Notes: generated by a model from the letters alone, not told the origin. A stretch of DNA of 64,000 nt from Altererythrobacter sp. Root672 (GCF_001427865.1 NZ_LMHH01000001.1:1364001-1428000); one strand, 5' to 3'. Positions 7,714 to 17,201 are shown, counted from the stretch's first letter. A program made the numbers and translations.

Positions 7714-8866
7714 CTCGGGTAATCTCCAGCATTTCGGCGGCCCTCACCCTCGCCACAGCGTCGACGGCGAGAACATCGTCGAGGCACTGTGGTGCGGGTG
7801 GCAGGTCGCTGTCGAGAGTTTGCGCCACCAATGCCGAAATATCGGTGAACGCTATCTGACCAGCGAGAAACGCCGCCACGGCCACTTCGTTCGCTGCGCT
7901 CAGCACCGCAGGCGCAGCCCCGCCCGCTTCCGCCGCTTCACGCGCAAGCCTGGTCGCGGGGAAGCGCTCCTCGTCGGGCGCAAAGAAAGTCAGCGAGCCA
8001 AGCGCTGCAAGATCCAGCGGTGCACAAGGCGTATCCATGCGCGCCGGCCAGGCGAGGCACGAGGCGATAGGCACGCGCATGTCCGAAGGGCCAAGCTGCG
8101 CCAGGGTGGACCCGTCGCGGTATTCGACCATCGAGTGGATCACGCTTTGCGGATGGACGAGAATGCGGATCTTCTCGAGCCCGACCGGAAACAGCCGGTG
8201 CGCCTCGATGTATTCGAGGCCCTTGTTCATCATCGTCGCGGAATCGATGGTGATCTTCGCACCCATGTCCCAGTTCGGATGCTTGAGCGCCTGCGCCGGG
8301 CTTGCCGCGCGCAGTTGATCCCAGGTCCATTCGCGGAACGGCCCGCCACTCGCTGTCAGGGTGATCGAGCGTACGTCCTCGATCCGGCCGGCTTGCAGGC
8401 ATTGGAAAATCGCGTTGTGCTCGCTGTCGGTGGGCAGCAGCGTGGCGCCGAACCGCGCGACGGCGGCGGTCATCACGTCGCCTGCCGAAACCAGCGCCTC
8501 TTTGTTGGCCAAGGCCACCACGCCGCCCTGCTCGATCGCCGCCATTGTCGGCGCCAACCCGGCGGCCCCGACGATGGCCGACACCGTCAAGTCGGTGGCG
8601 CGCCCGGCGGCTTCGCACAGCGCCTGGGCGCCTCCTGCACTTTCGATCCCGGTTCCAGCGAGTGCCTCCCGCAATTCCGGCAGGCGAGCTTCATCGCCGA
8701 TGACCGCGATCTCGGGTCGAAACTCACGCGCCAGGCGAGCCAGCTCATTCGCTTGGGAATGGGCCGTCAGCGCCACCACGCGCCAGTCCGTCCGGTTGCG
8801 CCGGATCAGGTCGAGCGTGGAGGCCCCGATCGAGCCGGTCGCCCCAAGGATCGTGATTGTACGCAT
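7706..8866 (-). CDS. dxr: 1-deoxy-D-xylulose 5-phosphate reductoisomerase
   Basis: 386 residues, normal length. The N-terminal NADPH-binding loop is GATGSIGASTLD (residues 8-19). The catalytic-domain metal ligands D147 and E149 lie in LPTDSEHNAIFQ, and NKEALVSAG is conserved. The enzyme makes 2-C-methyl-D-erythritol 4-phosphate, the committed step of non-mevalonate isoprenoid synthesis. It shares the operon with uppS, which uses the products of this pathway. Confidence 0.98.
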   Translation of the reverse strand: MRTITILGATGSIGASTLDLIRRNRTDWRVVALTAHSQANELARLAREFRPEIAVIGDEARLPELREALAGTGIESAGGAQALCEAAGRATDLTVSAIVGAAGLAPTMAAIEQGGVVALANKEALVSAGDVMTAAVARFGATLLPTDSEHNAIFQCLQAGRIEDVRSITLTASGGPFREWTWDQLRAASPAQALKHPNWDMGAKITIDSATMMNKGLEYIEAHRLFPVGLEKIRILVHPQSVIHSMVEYRDGSTLAQLGPSDMRVPIASCLAWPARMDTPCAPLDLAALGSLTFFAPDEERFPATRLAREAAEAGGAAPAVLSAANEVAVAAFLAGQIAFTDISALVAQTLDSDLPPAPQCLDDVLAVDAVARVRAAEMLEITRVA

Positions 8867-8877
8867 CGGTCTTTGAC

Positions 8878-9636
8878 CTAGACGACCATCTGCGTCGCGA
8901 CCAAACCAGCCACGATCGCGACCGGGATTAGGCCGTCGATCCGGTCGAATATCCCGCCATGACCCGGAATCAGGCGCGAACTGTCCTTAACGCCTGCGCG
9001 TCGCTTCAGCCAGCTCTCGAAAAAGTCTCCGACTTGAGCCACGACTGCCAGCCCCGCCCCGACAAACACCGCGCCGACGAGGTTCTGCGCCGACATCTTG
9101 AGTCCCAACTCAAACCGCGGACCGAGCCAGTCGTCGAGCGGCGCATCGATCGCAAACACCCAGGCGAAGACCCAAGCAGCGGAAGCTACCATGCCACCAA
9201 CCAGACCTGCCCAGGTCTTGGACGGACTTATCGATGGCGCAATCTTCGGCCCGCCGATCGCGCGGCCGACAAAGTAGGCGCCGGTGTCCGTGGCGACGGT
9301 CACCCCGATGACCAGCACCAGCAGGAAAGTGCCCGCCCCAGCCATGATCGAAGCGGCACAGCCGAAATAGAACGCCCCGGCGATCACCGCGGGAAGGCGG
9401 ACGGTGAAACGCGGCGTGGCCTTGAACACCAGCAGCATGAACTCAACGAAGCCGATCAGCGCGACCAGGTAGATGAACGTGTCGAGCGCCTGTCCGCCCA
9501 GCCACAAGGCCAGCAACAGCACCGCGAGCATCATCCCAGCCGACGCCAGCCGGATCGGCAGATCCGCCGTTCGCACATTCAACGGCACCGGGTCGAAACT
9601 TCCCGGGGCGTGGGCTGCGGGCCTATCGTCCGCCAT
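8878..9636 (-). CDS. cdsA: phosphatidate cytidylyltransferase
   Basis: A polytopic membrane enzyme of about 252 residues that makes CDP-diacylglycerol from phosphatidate and CTP. The C-terminal signature is present: SPSKTWAGLVGG, then VGDFFESWLKRR and SRLIPGHGGIFDRIDGL. I chose the ATG at 9636 (MADDRP); an upstream ATG at 9657 would enlarge the overlap with uppS from 14 to 35 bp. Its product feeds PssA, encoded at 16.3-17.2 kb. Confidence 0.95.
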   Translation of the reverse strand: MADDRPAAHAPGSFDPVPLNVRTADLPIRLASAGMMLAVLLLALWLGGQALDTFIYLVALIGFVEFMLLVFKATPRFTVRLPAVIAGAFYFGCAASIMAGAGTFLLVLVIGVTVATDTGAYFVGRAIGGPKIAPSISPSKTWAGLVGGMVASAAWVFAWVFAIDAPLDDWLGPRFELGLKMSAQNLVGAVFVGAGLAVVAQVGDFFESWLKRRAGVKDSSRLIPGHGGIFDRIDGLIPVAIVAGLVATQMVV

Positions 9637-10384
9637 ATCGCCGTTCCCTGCCGGCAAAACTCGCCAGCGCCTCTTCTAAATGCGCGAGAGTGAAATCCGG
9701 CCACAGCACATCGGTAAACCACATCTCGGCATAGGCCGCTTGCCAGAGCAGGAAGTTCGACAGCCGCACCTCGCCCGAGGTGCGGATCAGCAGATCGAGC
9801 GGCGGCAAATCGGCGGTGTCGAGATTGGCAGCGATCGTCTCGGGCGTCACCGGGCCCTCGGCGGCGGCCTTGGCGGCGGCGCGGGCAATCTCCTGCTGCG
9901 AGCCATAGTTCAGCGCCACAGCCAGCGTCTTGCTGCCACCCGATGTCCGTTCCAGCGCGTCTTCGAGCATCTCGACAATATCAGGCGCCATGGCCTTGTA
10001 ATCGCCGAGTATCTTCAGCCGCACGTCATTGGCGATGAACTCAGGCAAGTCGCTGCGGATGAACTTCCGCATCAGGCCCATGAGATCGGAGATCTCTTCA
10101 TCGGGCCGTTTCCAGTTCTCGGAGGAAAAGGCGTAAAGCGTGAGGCAATCGATCCCCATCGGCCCGATCGCGCGGACAAGCCGGCGCACGGCCTCGACCC
10201 CGCGCTGGTGACCCAGGGCGCGTGGCAGATGGCGCCGCTTGGCCCACCGGCCGTTGCCATCCATGATGATCGCGACGTGGCGGGCGCTGTAGGATTTTCC
10301 GTCTTTCCGCACTGAACCTTGTGCTTCGAGTGAGGCTGCACCGCCTTCACCCGACGTAACCGGAGACGGGGAAGAAGCGTTCAC
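9623..10384 (-). CDS. uppS: undecaprenyl (polyprenyl) diphosphate synthase
   Basis: 253 residues of a cis-prenyltransferase that makes the C55 lipid carrier for peptidoglycan and other glycans. MDGNGRWAK holds catalytic D42, and [15 protein letters not shown] is the C-terminal substrate/metal region. The first ~30 residues are a poorly conserved extension; a later start is possible. Its start overlaps the frr stop by 4 nt, so the two are translationally coupled. Confidence 0.96.
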   Translation of the reverse strand: MNASSPSPVTSGEGGAASLEAQGSVRKDGKSYSARHVAIIMDGNGRWAKRRHLPRALGHQRGVEAVRRLVRAIGPMGIDCLTLYAFSSENWKRPDEEISDLMGLMRKFIRSDLPEFIANDVRLKILGDYKAMAPDIVEMLEDALERTSGGSKTLAVALNYGSQQEIARAAAKAAAEGPVTPETIAANLDTADLPPLDLLIRTSGEVRLSNFLLWQAAYAEMWFTDVLWPDFTLAHLEEALASFAGRERRYGGR

Positions 10385-10938
10385 GGCTGCAGGATTTCCT
10401 TTTCCTTGTGCGCCGCTGCCGCATCCACGTCGGCCACGAAACGATCGGTCAGCTTCTGGACTTCGTCTTCCATCCGCTTGCGGTCGTCTTCCGAGATATC
10501 CTTCTTCTTCTCGTCTTCCTTGAGCGCTTCCATGCCGTCGCGGCGGACGTTGCGGATGGCGATCTTGGCGCCCTCGGCATACTTGCCGGCGAGCTTCGCC
10601 AGTTCCTTGCGGCGCTCTTCAGTCAGGTCGGGCAGCGGCAAGCGCAAGGTCTGGCCGTCGATCATCGGATTGAGGCCGAGGTTGGCGTGGGCAATGCCCT
10701 TCTCCACCGGCGTCACGTTCGACCGGTCCCACACCTGCACGCTCAGCATGCGCGGCTCGGGCGCGGAAACGGTGGCGACCTGGTTCAATGGCATCATCGA
10801 ACCGTAGACCTCAACCATGACGGGGTCGAGCAGCGCCACGTTGGCGCGCCCGGTGCGCAAGCCCGAAAGGTCGCTCTTCAGGCTCTCGACTGCACCGACC
10901 ATCCGGCGCTCGATATCGGCCTTGTCGTACTTGGGCAT
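10381..10938 (-). CDS. frr: ribosome recycling factor
   Basis: 185 residues, the usual RRF length. Conserved blocks include LRTGRAN near 27-33, [19 protein letters not shown] and IRNVRRD. RRF with EF-G splits post-termination ribosomes. It directly follows pyrH by 1 bp and overlaps uppS by 4 nt. Confidence 0.98.
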   Translation of the reverse strand: MPKYDKADIERRMVGAVESLKSDLSGLRTGRANVALLDPVMVEVYGSMMPLNQVATVSAPEPRMLSVQVWDRSNVTPVEKGIAHANLGLNPMIDGQTLRLPLPDLTEERRKELAKLAGKYAEGAKIAIRNVRRDGMEALKEDEKKKDISEDDRKRMEDEVQKLTDRFVADVDAAAAHKEKEILQP

Positions 10939-10939
10939 C

Positions 10940-11656
10940 TCAGGCTTCCTTTTGCACTATCGTCTGCACGCCTTCACCTGACAGCACCCGCGCAAGATTG
11001 CCCTTCTCGCGGATCGAGAAGACCACGATCGGGATATCGTTGTCGCGGCACAGCGCCACGGCGGAGGCGTCCATGACCTTGAGGTTGTCTGCAAGGACAC
11101 GGTCGTAACTCACGGTTTCGAAACGCGTCGCATTCGAATTCTTCTTCGGATCGTCGTCGTAGACGCCATCGACGCTGGTGCCCTTGAGCAAGGCATCGCA
11201 CCGCATCTCCGCAGCCCGCAGGGCCGCGCCACTGTCAGTGGTGAAGTAGGGGCTGCCGACACCCGCGGCGAAGATCACGATGCGCCCCTTCTCCAGGTGG
11301 CGTTCAGCCCGGCGGCGGATCACGGGCTCGCAAACCTGGTCCATCTGCACGGCCGACTGGACCCGCGTATGGACGCCAAGTTGTTCAAGCGCGTTCTGCA
11401 TCGCCAGCGCGTTCATCACCGTGGCCAGCATGCCCATGTAATCGGCTTGCGCCCGGTCCATGCCCTGGGCCGCACCCGCCATGCCGCGGAAGATGTTTCC
11501 GCCGCCAATGACGAGGCAAATTTCGAGGCCGCTTTCCTTGGCCGCCTTAACCTCGCGCGCGAGCTCGTTGACCACTGCAGGATCGATCCCGAACTGCTGC
11601 CCGCCCATAAGCACTTCGCCCGATAACTTGAGCAGGACGCGCTTGACGCTGGGCAT
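10940..11656 (-). CDS. pyrH: uridylate kinase
   Basis: 238 residues from the ATG at 11656 ([14 protein letters not shown]); an ATG two codons upstream at 11662 is equally possible. The open frame extends to 11821 but that part has no family similarity. This is the amino-acid-kinase-fold enzyme converting UMP to [16 protein letters not shown] and TDSGAALRA are diagnostic. In most alphaproteobacteria it follows tsf directly; here it has its own promoter at 11702-11729 because a two-gene insertion separates it from tsf. Confidence 0.97.
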   Translation of the reverse strand: MPSVKRVLLKLSGEVLMGGQQFGIDPAVVNELAREVKAAKESGLEICLVIGGGNIFRGMAGAAQGMDRAQADYMGMLATVMNALAMQNALEQLGVHTRVQSAVQMDQVCEPVIRRRAERHLEKGRIVIFAAGVGSPYFTTDSGAALRAAEMRCDALLKGTSVDGVYDDDPKKNSNATRFETVSYDRVLADNLKVMDASAVALCRDNDIPIVVFSIREKGNLARVLSGEGVQTIVQKEA

Positions 11657-11701
11657 TGGCATGGGGCGGGGTTCTCTCCGGTAGGACTGGGATTTGCCGC
11701 C

Positions 11702-11729
11702 CTTATAGAGCGCGGCGGAGCGGTGCCAA
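11702..11729 (-). promoter_or_regulatory. promoter of pyrH-frr-uppS...
   Basis: On the minus strand, TTGGCA (11729-11724), a 16-nt spacer and TATAAG (11707-11702) give a good sigma70-type promoter about 45 bp ahead of the pyrH start. It explains how pyrH and the genes after it are expressed although the tsf terminator and two inserted genes intervene. Confidence 0.6.
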
Positions 11730-11851
11730 GGGGGCGAAGGGCCTTGGTAGACGCCGCGTAGCCGACGTCGTGGCAATTGGCGATGATGCTTCTGGATTTG
11801 CTGACGCACGGTTTTCGGCAAACTGTCTGACGCCGTCGTATCATTAGCTGG

Positions 11852-12754
11852 TCAGCTAAAGCCGTGACTGGTCCTGCCGAGACATTCACGGATAAACTGC
11901 ATAACGGCGATTATCGGCGCGCTGCGGTGTGTGTCGCTGTGCCGGACTAGCCAGACTGGCTGGCGCAGGATTTCGTCGCTCACCTTGTTAAGACCATCGG
12001 CCATGAACAGCGGCAAGACTCCAAGCCCTGCCCCGCCCTTCACCGCGGCAAGCTGACTTGCAAGACTCGTAGTCGTGACGGCAGCCTTGCCCTTGGGCCG
12101 CATCTTGCGCAGCCATTGTGCGGCGGCAAGGTCGGCATCGCGCTCATCCCAACACACAAGTCGATCGATGATTGGGCCTTCCAGCAGATAGTCGGACGCG
12201 GCGAAGATCGCGCTTTCCATTTCAGCGACTTTCGAGACCAGATAACTTCCAGATCGAGGCCGTACGAGTCTTAGAGCGATGTCCGCCTCGCGACGGCTGA
12301 GTTGTACAGTGCGCACGTCCGTCACGACTTCAAGGCGCAACTCTGGGTGGCGCGCGAGAAGTGTCGCCACATTTGGCAGGATCAGTCGGGTCGCAAAGTT
12401 CTCCGCTGTGGCAAGGCGCACGGTCCCTGTGACCGAGCTGCCGTGCCCGCTTCCGCGCGCTGTGAAGGCAAACATCGCCCGTTCGGCAGCTTCTGCGTTC
12501 TCCACCAATGCACGGCCTGCATCTGTCGGAAGATATCCGCGCGGAGTTCGATAAAACAGATGCGAGCCCAACGCGTGCTCTAGGTCCTCGATGTTACGGG
12601 AAACCGAAGACGGAACGATGCGCAGGCTGCGGGCCGCACCGGACAACGTTCCCTCATGTATCAAGGCCAGAAAGACCCGGACTTTGTCCCAGTCGAACTC
12701 TTTCGTTTTTTCGAAAGCCACCCTCTCAAATCCTCCGTATCCTGCGCTCAGCAC
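11852..12754 (-). CDS. LysR-family transcriptional regulator
   Basis: 300 residues. An N-terminal winged helix (about 20-80; WDKVRVFLALIHEGTLSGAA and SSVSRNIEDLE) precedes a LysR effector domain. It is transcribed divergently from the decarboxylase-hydrolase gene with 50 bp between starts, the usual arrangement of a LysR activator with its target. The effector is unknown; an aromatic-pathway lactone or its precursor is a guess from the neighbour. The exact start is uncertain (the first ~15 residues may not be translated). Confidence 0.88.
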   Translation of the reverse strand: MLSAGYGGFERVAFEKTKEFDWDKVRVFLALIHEGTLSGAARSLRIVPSSVSRNIEDLEHALGSHLFYRTPRGYLPTDAGRALVENAEAAERAMFAFTARGSGHGSSVTGTVRLATAENFATRLILPNVATLLARHPELRLEVVTDVRTVQLSRREADIALRLVRPRSGSYLVSKVAEMESAIFAASDYLLEGPIIDRLVCWDERDADLAAAQWLRKMRPKGKAAVTTTSLASQLAAVKGGAGLGVLPLFMADGLNKVSDEILRQPVWLVRHSDTHRSAPIIAVMQFIRECLGRTSHGFS

Positions 12755-12804
12755 AATAAACTAATCGTCTCGGCAGGAACACAGACACGAGAAAGGATCC
12801 TGCC

Positions 12805-13947
12805 GTGAACCTCACGACCGGAAAACGCGAACTGGCCGCCATCGACGGCGCGCGCGGTGAAGCTACCGAAGCGCGAATTCGCCGGACATCGCCCCTGCTT
12901 GCGGACATGCTGCTAGATCATGCATTCGGCACCGTCTTTGCCAGTACCGCGCTTTCGCGGCGCGAACGCGAGATGGCGACGATCGGCATGTTGGGCGCGA
13001 TAGGCGGCGTGGAGCCGCAATTGCGCCTCCACGTCGAGGCGGCATTGCGTGTGGGCGCGGATCGCGACGAGATCGTGGCCCTTCTGGAGCAGATGTCGGT
13101 CTATGCTGGTTACCCGCGCGCCATCAACATGCTGAATACAGTGCGGGAAGTCTTTGATGAGGAACGGCTTCCTATGGCCGCGGGTACCAAGGAATGGTCC
13201 CTCCGCGACTCCACCACGCGTGTATTCGATAGCGGCGAGAACAAGCCGGTGTTGGTGCTGGTCCATGCTCTCGGACTGGATTGGCGCATGTGGCGAGACG
13301 TCATTCCTCATCTGACCAGAGCGCACCGCGTTATCGCTTATGACTTGCGCGGCTTCGGCGCCGCCCAAACTGCAGCGCCCGCACAAGGCCTCAGCGACTA
13401 CGCGGTCGACCTGGCCGAGCTCATCCAAAGCCTCGGCACCGGCCCCGTTCACCTGGCCGGGCTTTCGCTGGGAGGATCCATCGGACTCGAACTGGCTCTC
13501 AAGCATCCAGAGCTGCTCTCGAGCCTCACAGTCATCGCGGCCACAGCCTGGTCGTTCCCTGCATTTGCAGAGCGCGCCCACGCCGCCGACGAGCAAGGCC
13601 TTCCCGCCCAGATTGCACCAAGTCTGACGCGCTGGTTTCGGCCTTCCGACCTTGCCACCAACAACTGGGGCGTGCGCTATGCGCGTGATTGCGTTGAGCG
13701 AGCAGACCTCGCGGGATGGCGCGCGGGATGGAATGCCCTCGCCGGTATCGGGGTAGGCGAACATCTCGGGCAAATTTGCATCCCCACCCACGTGATCGCA
13801 GGCGAAAATGATGCGTCGACACCTCCGTCGCTCATGCAAGGATTGGCGGAAATCCCAACAACCAGATTCACCACGATCTCCGGTGCCCCACATATGCTGG
13901 CGCTCACCCATGCAGATGAACTTGCAAAGGCCATTTCGCTCGATTGA
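12805..13947 (+). CDS. fusion of carboxymuconolactone decarboxylase-like and alpha/beta hydrolase (3-oxoadipate enol-lactonase-like) domains
   Basis: 380 residues from a GTG with GAAAGGA just upstream. Residues 30-120 form a carboxymuconolactone decarboxylase fold (LRLHVEAALRVGADRDEI, MSVYAGYPRAINML) without the CxxC of AhpD. Residues 135-380 are an alpha/beta hydrolase with nucleophile S221 in GLSLGG, an acid in AGENDAS and a His in GAPHMLAL, most like PcaD. Fused PcaD-PcaC (PcaL) proteins in protocatechuate pathways normally carry the hydrolase first; the order here is reversed. No other pca genes are near, so assignment to the beta-ketoadipate pathway is an inference. Confidence 0.85.
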   Translation: MNLTTGKRELAAIDGARGEATEARIRRTSPLLADMLLDHAFGTVFASTALSRREREMATIGMLGAIGGVEPQLRLHVEAALRVGADRDEIVALLEQMSVYAGYPRAINMLNTVREVFDEERLPMAAGTKEWSLRDSTTRVFDSGENKPVLVLVHALGLDWRMWRDVIPHLTRAHRVIAYDLRGFGAAQTAAPAQGLSDYAVDLAELIQSLGTGPVHLAGLSLGGSIGLELALKHPELLSSLTVIAATAWSFPAFAERAHAADEQGLPAQIAPSLTRWFRPSDLATNNWGVRYARDCVERADLAGWRAGWNALAGIGVGEHLGQICIPTHVIAGENDASTPPSLMQGLAEIPTTRFTTISGAPHMLALTHADELAKAISLD

Positions 13948-13987
13948 GCCGGATTGCCTTCGTCAAGCCCATTCTACTGACACGAAA

Positions 13988-14019
13988 AAGGCCGCCGAAC
14001 CGAAGTTCGGCGGCCTTTC
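13988..14019. terminator. bidirectional terminator between hydrolase gene and tsf
   Basis: A perfect 11-bp stem (GGCCGCCGAAC/GTTCGGCGGCC, 13990-14015) around CGAA. On the minus strand it ends in TTTTTCG, a strong terminator for rpsB-tsf. On the plus strand it is followed only by TTTCG, so it can also serve the convergent hydrolase gene. Confidence 0.9.
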
Positions 14020-14044
14020 GAAAAGCCAAAGCTGGCGAAAAGGA

Positions 14045-14968
14045 TCAGCCGGCGACAGCCGCGGCGACTTCCGCCGCGAAGTCGGTGACTTCCTTCTCGA
14101 TGCCTTCGCCGAGCTGGAAGCGGACATAGTCCTTCAGCACGATCGACGTACCGGCGGCCTTGCCGGCCTGCGCGACGACGTCGGAGATGGCGGTCTTGTT
14201 GTCCATCACGAACACCTGGCTCAGAAGCGCGTTTTCCTTGGCGTACTTCTTCACCGCGCCTTCGACCATCTTGGCCTGCACGTCGGCGGGCTTGCCGGTC
14301 TCGGCGGCCTTTTCGGCAGCGACCTTGCGTTCACGCTCGATCACGTCCGCGTCGAGGCCATCGGCGTCGAGCGCCTGCGGGAACGCCGCGGCGATGTGCA
14401 TGGCCAGCTGCTTTCCCAGCGCTTCGAGGGTCGCGGCATCAGCCTCGCTCTCGAGCGCGACGAGCACGCCGATCTTGCCGAGGTTCGGCGCCTGCGCATT
14501 GTGCATGTAAGGCACGACCACGCCGTTGCTGACCGAGACGCTCTTGATGCGACGCAGCTGCTGGTTCTCACCGATGGTGGCGACGTTGTTGGTGAGCTTC
14601 TCGCCCACGGTGCCGCCGGTCGGATAGGCCGCTTCCTTGAGCGCTTCGACATCATCCGAAGCCAGCGACAGGGCTGCTTCGGTGGCGTTGCGCACGAAAT
14701 CCTGGAATTGGTCGTTCTTGGCGACGAAGTCGGTTTCCGAGTTGACCTCGACCGCGACACCCTTGGTGCCGGTCACGGCAACGCCGACCAGACCTTCGGC
14801 CGCGGTGCGGCTCGACTTCTTGGCGGCAGCAGCCAGACCCTTGGCGCGCAGCGCGTCGACCGCGGATTCGAAATCGCCCCCGGTTTCATCCAGCGCCTTC
14901 TTGCAGTCCATCATCCCGGCGCCGGTGCGCTCGCGGAGATTCTTCACGTCTGCGGCGGTGTAAGCCAT
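14045..14968 (-). CDS. tsf: translation elongation factor Ts
   Basis: 307 residues, normal for alphaproteobacterial EF-Ts. The N-terminal UBA-like domain has [16 protein letters not shown], and [10 protein letters not shown] begins the core. It exchanges GDP for GTP on EF-Tu. It lies 81 bp after rpsB, and a strong terminator follows, so rpsB-tsf form a two-gene unit here. Confidence 0.98.
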   Translation of the reverse strand: MAYTAADVKNLRERTGAGMMDCKKALDETGGDFESAVDALRAKGLAAAAKKSSRTAAEGLVGVAVTGTKGVAVEVNSETDFVAKNDQFQDFVRNATEAALSLASDDVEALKEAAYPTGGTVGEKLTNNVATIGENQQLRRIKSVSVSNGVVVPYMHNAQAPNLGKIGVLVALESEADAATLEALGKQLAMHIAAAFPQALDADGLDADVIERERKVAAEKAAETGKPADVQAKMVEGAVKKYAKENALLSQVFVMDNKTAISDVVAQAGKAAGTSIVLKDYVRFQLGEGIEKEVTDFAAEVAAAVAG

Positions 14969-15049
14969 TGTACGTTCCTCTTGAAATATCCTGGGCGCCG
15001 GACCGCTCAGCGTGGTCCGGCGCCCTGCAATACGAATGTGACGGGCGGC

Positions 15050-15841
15050 TTACGCCTGGACGTCAGCAGCTTCGTCGGCAGCCGGAGCTTCGGCAGCCAC
15101 AGTCTCTTCCGGCGGGGTGTCGAGCGCACCGACATCGGTGCCCGAATCAACCACGCCTTCGTGACGGCCGGTGGTGGCCGCCTGGGCCACGGCGTCGCAG
15201 TAGAGACGCACGGCACGGCTGGCGTCGTCGTTGCCCGGAACCGGGAACGCGATGCCGCTCGGGTCGACGTTGGTGTCGAGGATCGCAACGACGGGAATAC
15301 CCAGCACGTTGGCTTCCTTGATCGCCAGCTCTTCCTTGTTGGCGTCGATCACGAACATCACGTCCGGGATGCCGCCCATGTCGCGGATGCCGCCGAGCGA
15401 GAGCTCGAGCTTGTCACGCTCGCGGGTGAGCTGAAGGACTTCCTTCTTGGTCAGACCAGCGGTGTCGCCCGAGAGCTGCTCTTCAAGAGCCTTGAGGCGC
15501 TTGATCGAGCCCGAGATGGTCTTCCAGTTGGTCAGCATGCCGCCGAGCCAGCGGTGGTTGACGAAGTGCTGGCCACAAGCCCGAGCGGCCTGAGCGATCG
15601 GCTCCTGCGCCTGACGCTTGGTGCCGACGAACAGCACCTTGCCGCCCGAACGGACAGTCGCGGCGATGAAGTCGAGCGAGCGCGCGAACAGCGGAACGGT
15701 CTGCGACAGGTCGAGGATGTGCACGCCGTTGCGCGAGCCGAAGATGTACGGCTTCATCCGCGGGTTCCAGCGGTGGGTCTGGTGGCCGAAGTGTGCGCCG
15801 GCCTCGATCAATTGCTGCATTGAGACGGTGGGTACCGCCAT
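15050..15841 (-). CDS. rpsB: 30S ribosomal protein S2
   Basis: 263 residues. Conserved S2 blocks are [38 protein letters not shown] and a C-terminal acidic Ala/Glu-rich tail common in this group. It starts the rpsB-tsf unit. The start context [11 protein letters not shown] is standard for alphaproteobacteria. Confidence 0.98.
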   Translation of the reverse strand: MAVPTVSMQQLIEAGAHFGHQTHRWNPRMKPYIFGSRNGVHILDLSQTVPLFARSLDFIAATVRSGGKVLFVGTKRQAQEPIAQAARACGQHFVNHRWLGGMLTNWKTISGSIKRLKALEEQLSGDTAGLTKKEVLQLTRERDKLELSLGGIRDMGGIPDVMFVIDANKEELAIKEANVLGIPVVAILDTNVDPSGIAFPVPGNDDASRAVRLYCDAVAQAATTGRHEGVVDSGTDVGALDTPPEETVAAEAPAADEAADVQA

Positions 15842-16050
15842 AAGTCATTCCTTTCCGGTTAAGCCTCTGGGAAACTGGAACCGGGCGGAGATCCCGCCTG
15901 CGGCACCGGTATGTGCGTTTCCCATGTGGATTTGCCGAATCGCCGCGCCCCGAATGGAACGCCAACAGTTCGACGCGCGGGCCATTAGATGAGGTTTACC
16001 CGGAAAGCTACCCCGAATCCGCTCGATAACGGAACAGACGAAGAACTCTC
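15842..16050. other. rpsB leader region, no gene seen
   Basis: About 210 bp between rpsB and the plus-strand promoter at 16051. It holds the rpsB ribosome binding site (minus-strand AACCGGAAAGGAATG region). An autoregulatory S2 leader would be expected somewhere here, but I could not recognise a specific structure. A possible weak minus-strand promoter is TTGTGA (16103-16098) with CGGTAT 17 nt later. Confidence 0.4.
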
Positions 16051-16079
16051 TTGACGTCAGAACAAATCAAGAACATACC
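16051..16079 (+). promoter_or_regulatory. promoter with embedded LexA-type (SOS) box
   Basis: TTGACG (16051-16056), 17 nt, CATACC (16074-16079). Within the spacer lies GAAC-AAATCAA-GAAC (16060-16074), exactly the alphaproteobacterial LexA operator, a GTTC-N7-GTTC direct repeat read on the other strand. A repressor bound here would block RNA polymerase. The match is 8 of 8 defined bases, but such a pattern is expected about once by chance in 64 kb, so its placement inside a promoter carries most of the weight. Confidence 0.5.
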
Positions 16080-16173
16080 GCCTTCAACAGGAACTCGTCA
16101 CAAGGTTCGCAGTTATCAAGCGGTCCCGCCCCGGGGTTTTGGGTCAGGCAGGCCGCATAGGAAAGGTTGATCC

Positions 16174-16387
16174 GATGGTCGCAATCGCCTTCTCGATCCT
16201 GTTCGGCTTCATCGCCATGAGTGCGATGGCGGCGATTCAGAAGTCAGTCGCCACCGGCCTCCGCCGGGGGCGCGACATTCAGACGGAACTGGAACGCCAA
16301 TGGAGCGCAGACCGCGCGCCCGTCACTCAGCCGTTGGGGTTGCCCCACTTGCAGTCGGAGCCAGCGCTGCGGCGCGCTGCGATTTGA
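16174..16387 (+). CDS. small single-pass membrane protein, possibly SOS-induced
   Basis: 70 residues from an ATG with AGGAAAGG upstream (an ATG at 16139 lacks a good ribosome site). Residues 2-22 are one hydrophobic helix (VAIAFSILFGFIAMSAMAAI), followed by a basic stretch (GLRRGRD) and a polar tail, so it is likely N-out/C-in. No family was recognised. The promoter at 16051 with a LexA-type box suggests DNA-damage control, recalling small SOS-induced membrane inhibitors of division in Caulobacter (SidA, DidA), though no sequence similarity is claimed. Its last 65 bp overlap the 3' end of convergent pssA. Confidence 0.55.
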
Positions 16388-17201
16388 TCCTGGCGTATCG
16401 CAGGATGCTGTACGGCATCAGCGCCAGGTAGAGGACGCAAATACCGGCAAGCGTCCACCACGGCTCGGTCAGCAACGCGGCAAAGACCAAACCCGCGAAT
16501 GCAATCGCGCCAAGCCGGATGCTCCTTCGCGGACGGATCAATCCCCAGCTGAGCGTGGCAAGGTTGGAGATCATCAGGATCGCGATCGCTGCCACCCATA
16601 CCGCAATCACGGCGGGCTCACGGAAGATCGGCTCCCCACTGGCAAGCCAGAGGAACATCGGCAGGAAGGCGAGGCCAGCGCCGACCGGCGCCGGTACACC
16701 CGTCAGGAACCCGACCGACTTGTGCGGTTGATGCTCGACATCGATCTGCGCGTTGAAGCGGGCCAGCCGAAGCGTGCAGCAGATGGCGAAGGCCAGCGCC
16801 GCGAACCAGCCAAAGCGCGGCAAGTCGTGCAGCGACCAGAGGAACAGCACGATGGCCGGGGCCGTTCCGAAGCTCAGCGAATCGGCAAGGCTGTCCAGTT
16901 CCGCGCCGAAACGCGATTGAGCCTTGAGCAGCCTGGCGATCCGACCGTCGATCCCGTCGAGCATCCCTGCCAGGATGATCGCGAGGACGGCCTTTTCGAA
17001 GTTGCCGTCGATGGCGAACCTGATGCCGGTCAGGCCTGAGCATAGTGCGGCCGCGGTGATGGCGTTGGGCAGGACGGCCCGCAAGGTCAGCCCTTTTACG
17101 CCTTTCGACGGGGTGACCACTTCATCTTCGCTGGCCCTGGGTCCTACCCAGCCTGACGCCAGGTCAGGCTCGTTATCGTCGTCCAGATCGGACGGGGTCA
17201 C
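16323..17201 (-). CDS. pssA: CDP-diacylglycerol-serine O-phosphatidyltransferase
   Basis: 292 residues, several membrane helices. The CDP-alcohol phosphatidyltransferase motif runs from D82-G-I-D85-G-R through G-x3-D103-x3-D107, with all four Asp present. It makes phosphatidylserine from CDP-diacylglycerol and serine. Its ATG overlaps the psd stop (ATGA), so the pair is translationally coupled and forms a phosphatidylethanolamine pathway. Confidence 0.96.
   Translation of the reverse strand: MTPSDLDDDNEPDLASGWVGPRASEDEVVTPSKGVKGLTLRAVLPNAITAAALCSGLTGIRFAIDGNFEKAVLAIILAGMLDGIDGRIARLLKAQSRFGAELDSLADSLSFGTAPAIVLFLWSLHDLPRFGWFAALAFAICCTLRLARFNAQIDVEHQPHKSVGFLTGVPAPVGAGLAFLPMFLWLASGEPIFREPAVIAVWVAAIAILMISNLATLSWGLIRPRRSIRLGAIAFAGLVFAALLTEPWWTLAGICVLYLALMPYSILRYARIKSQRAAALAPTASGATPTAE

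Noticed and set aside
11657-11821. Upstream extension of pyrH
   Set aside because: The added residues have no similarity to uridylate kinase, and the promoter at 11702-11729 lies inside the extension.
13808-15823. Open plus-strand frame of 671 codons opposite tsf and rpsB
   Set aside because: It is the antisense shadow of two certain ribosome-associated genes in GC-rich DNA, with arginine/leucine-rich translation, no family match and no ribosome site.
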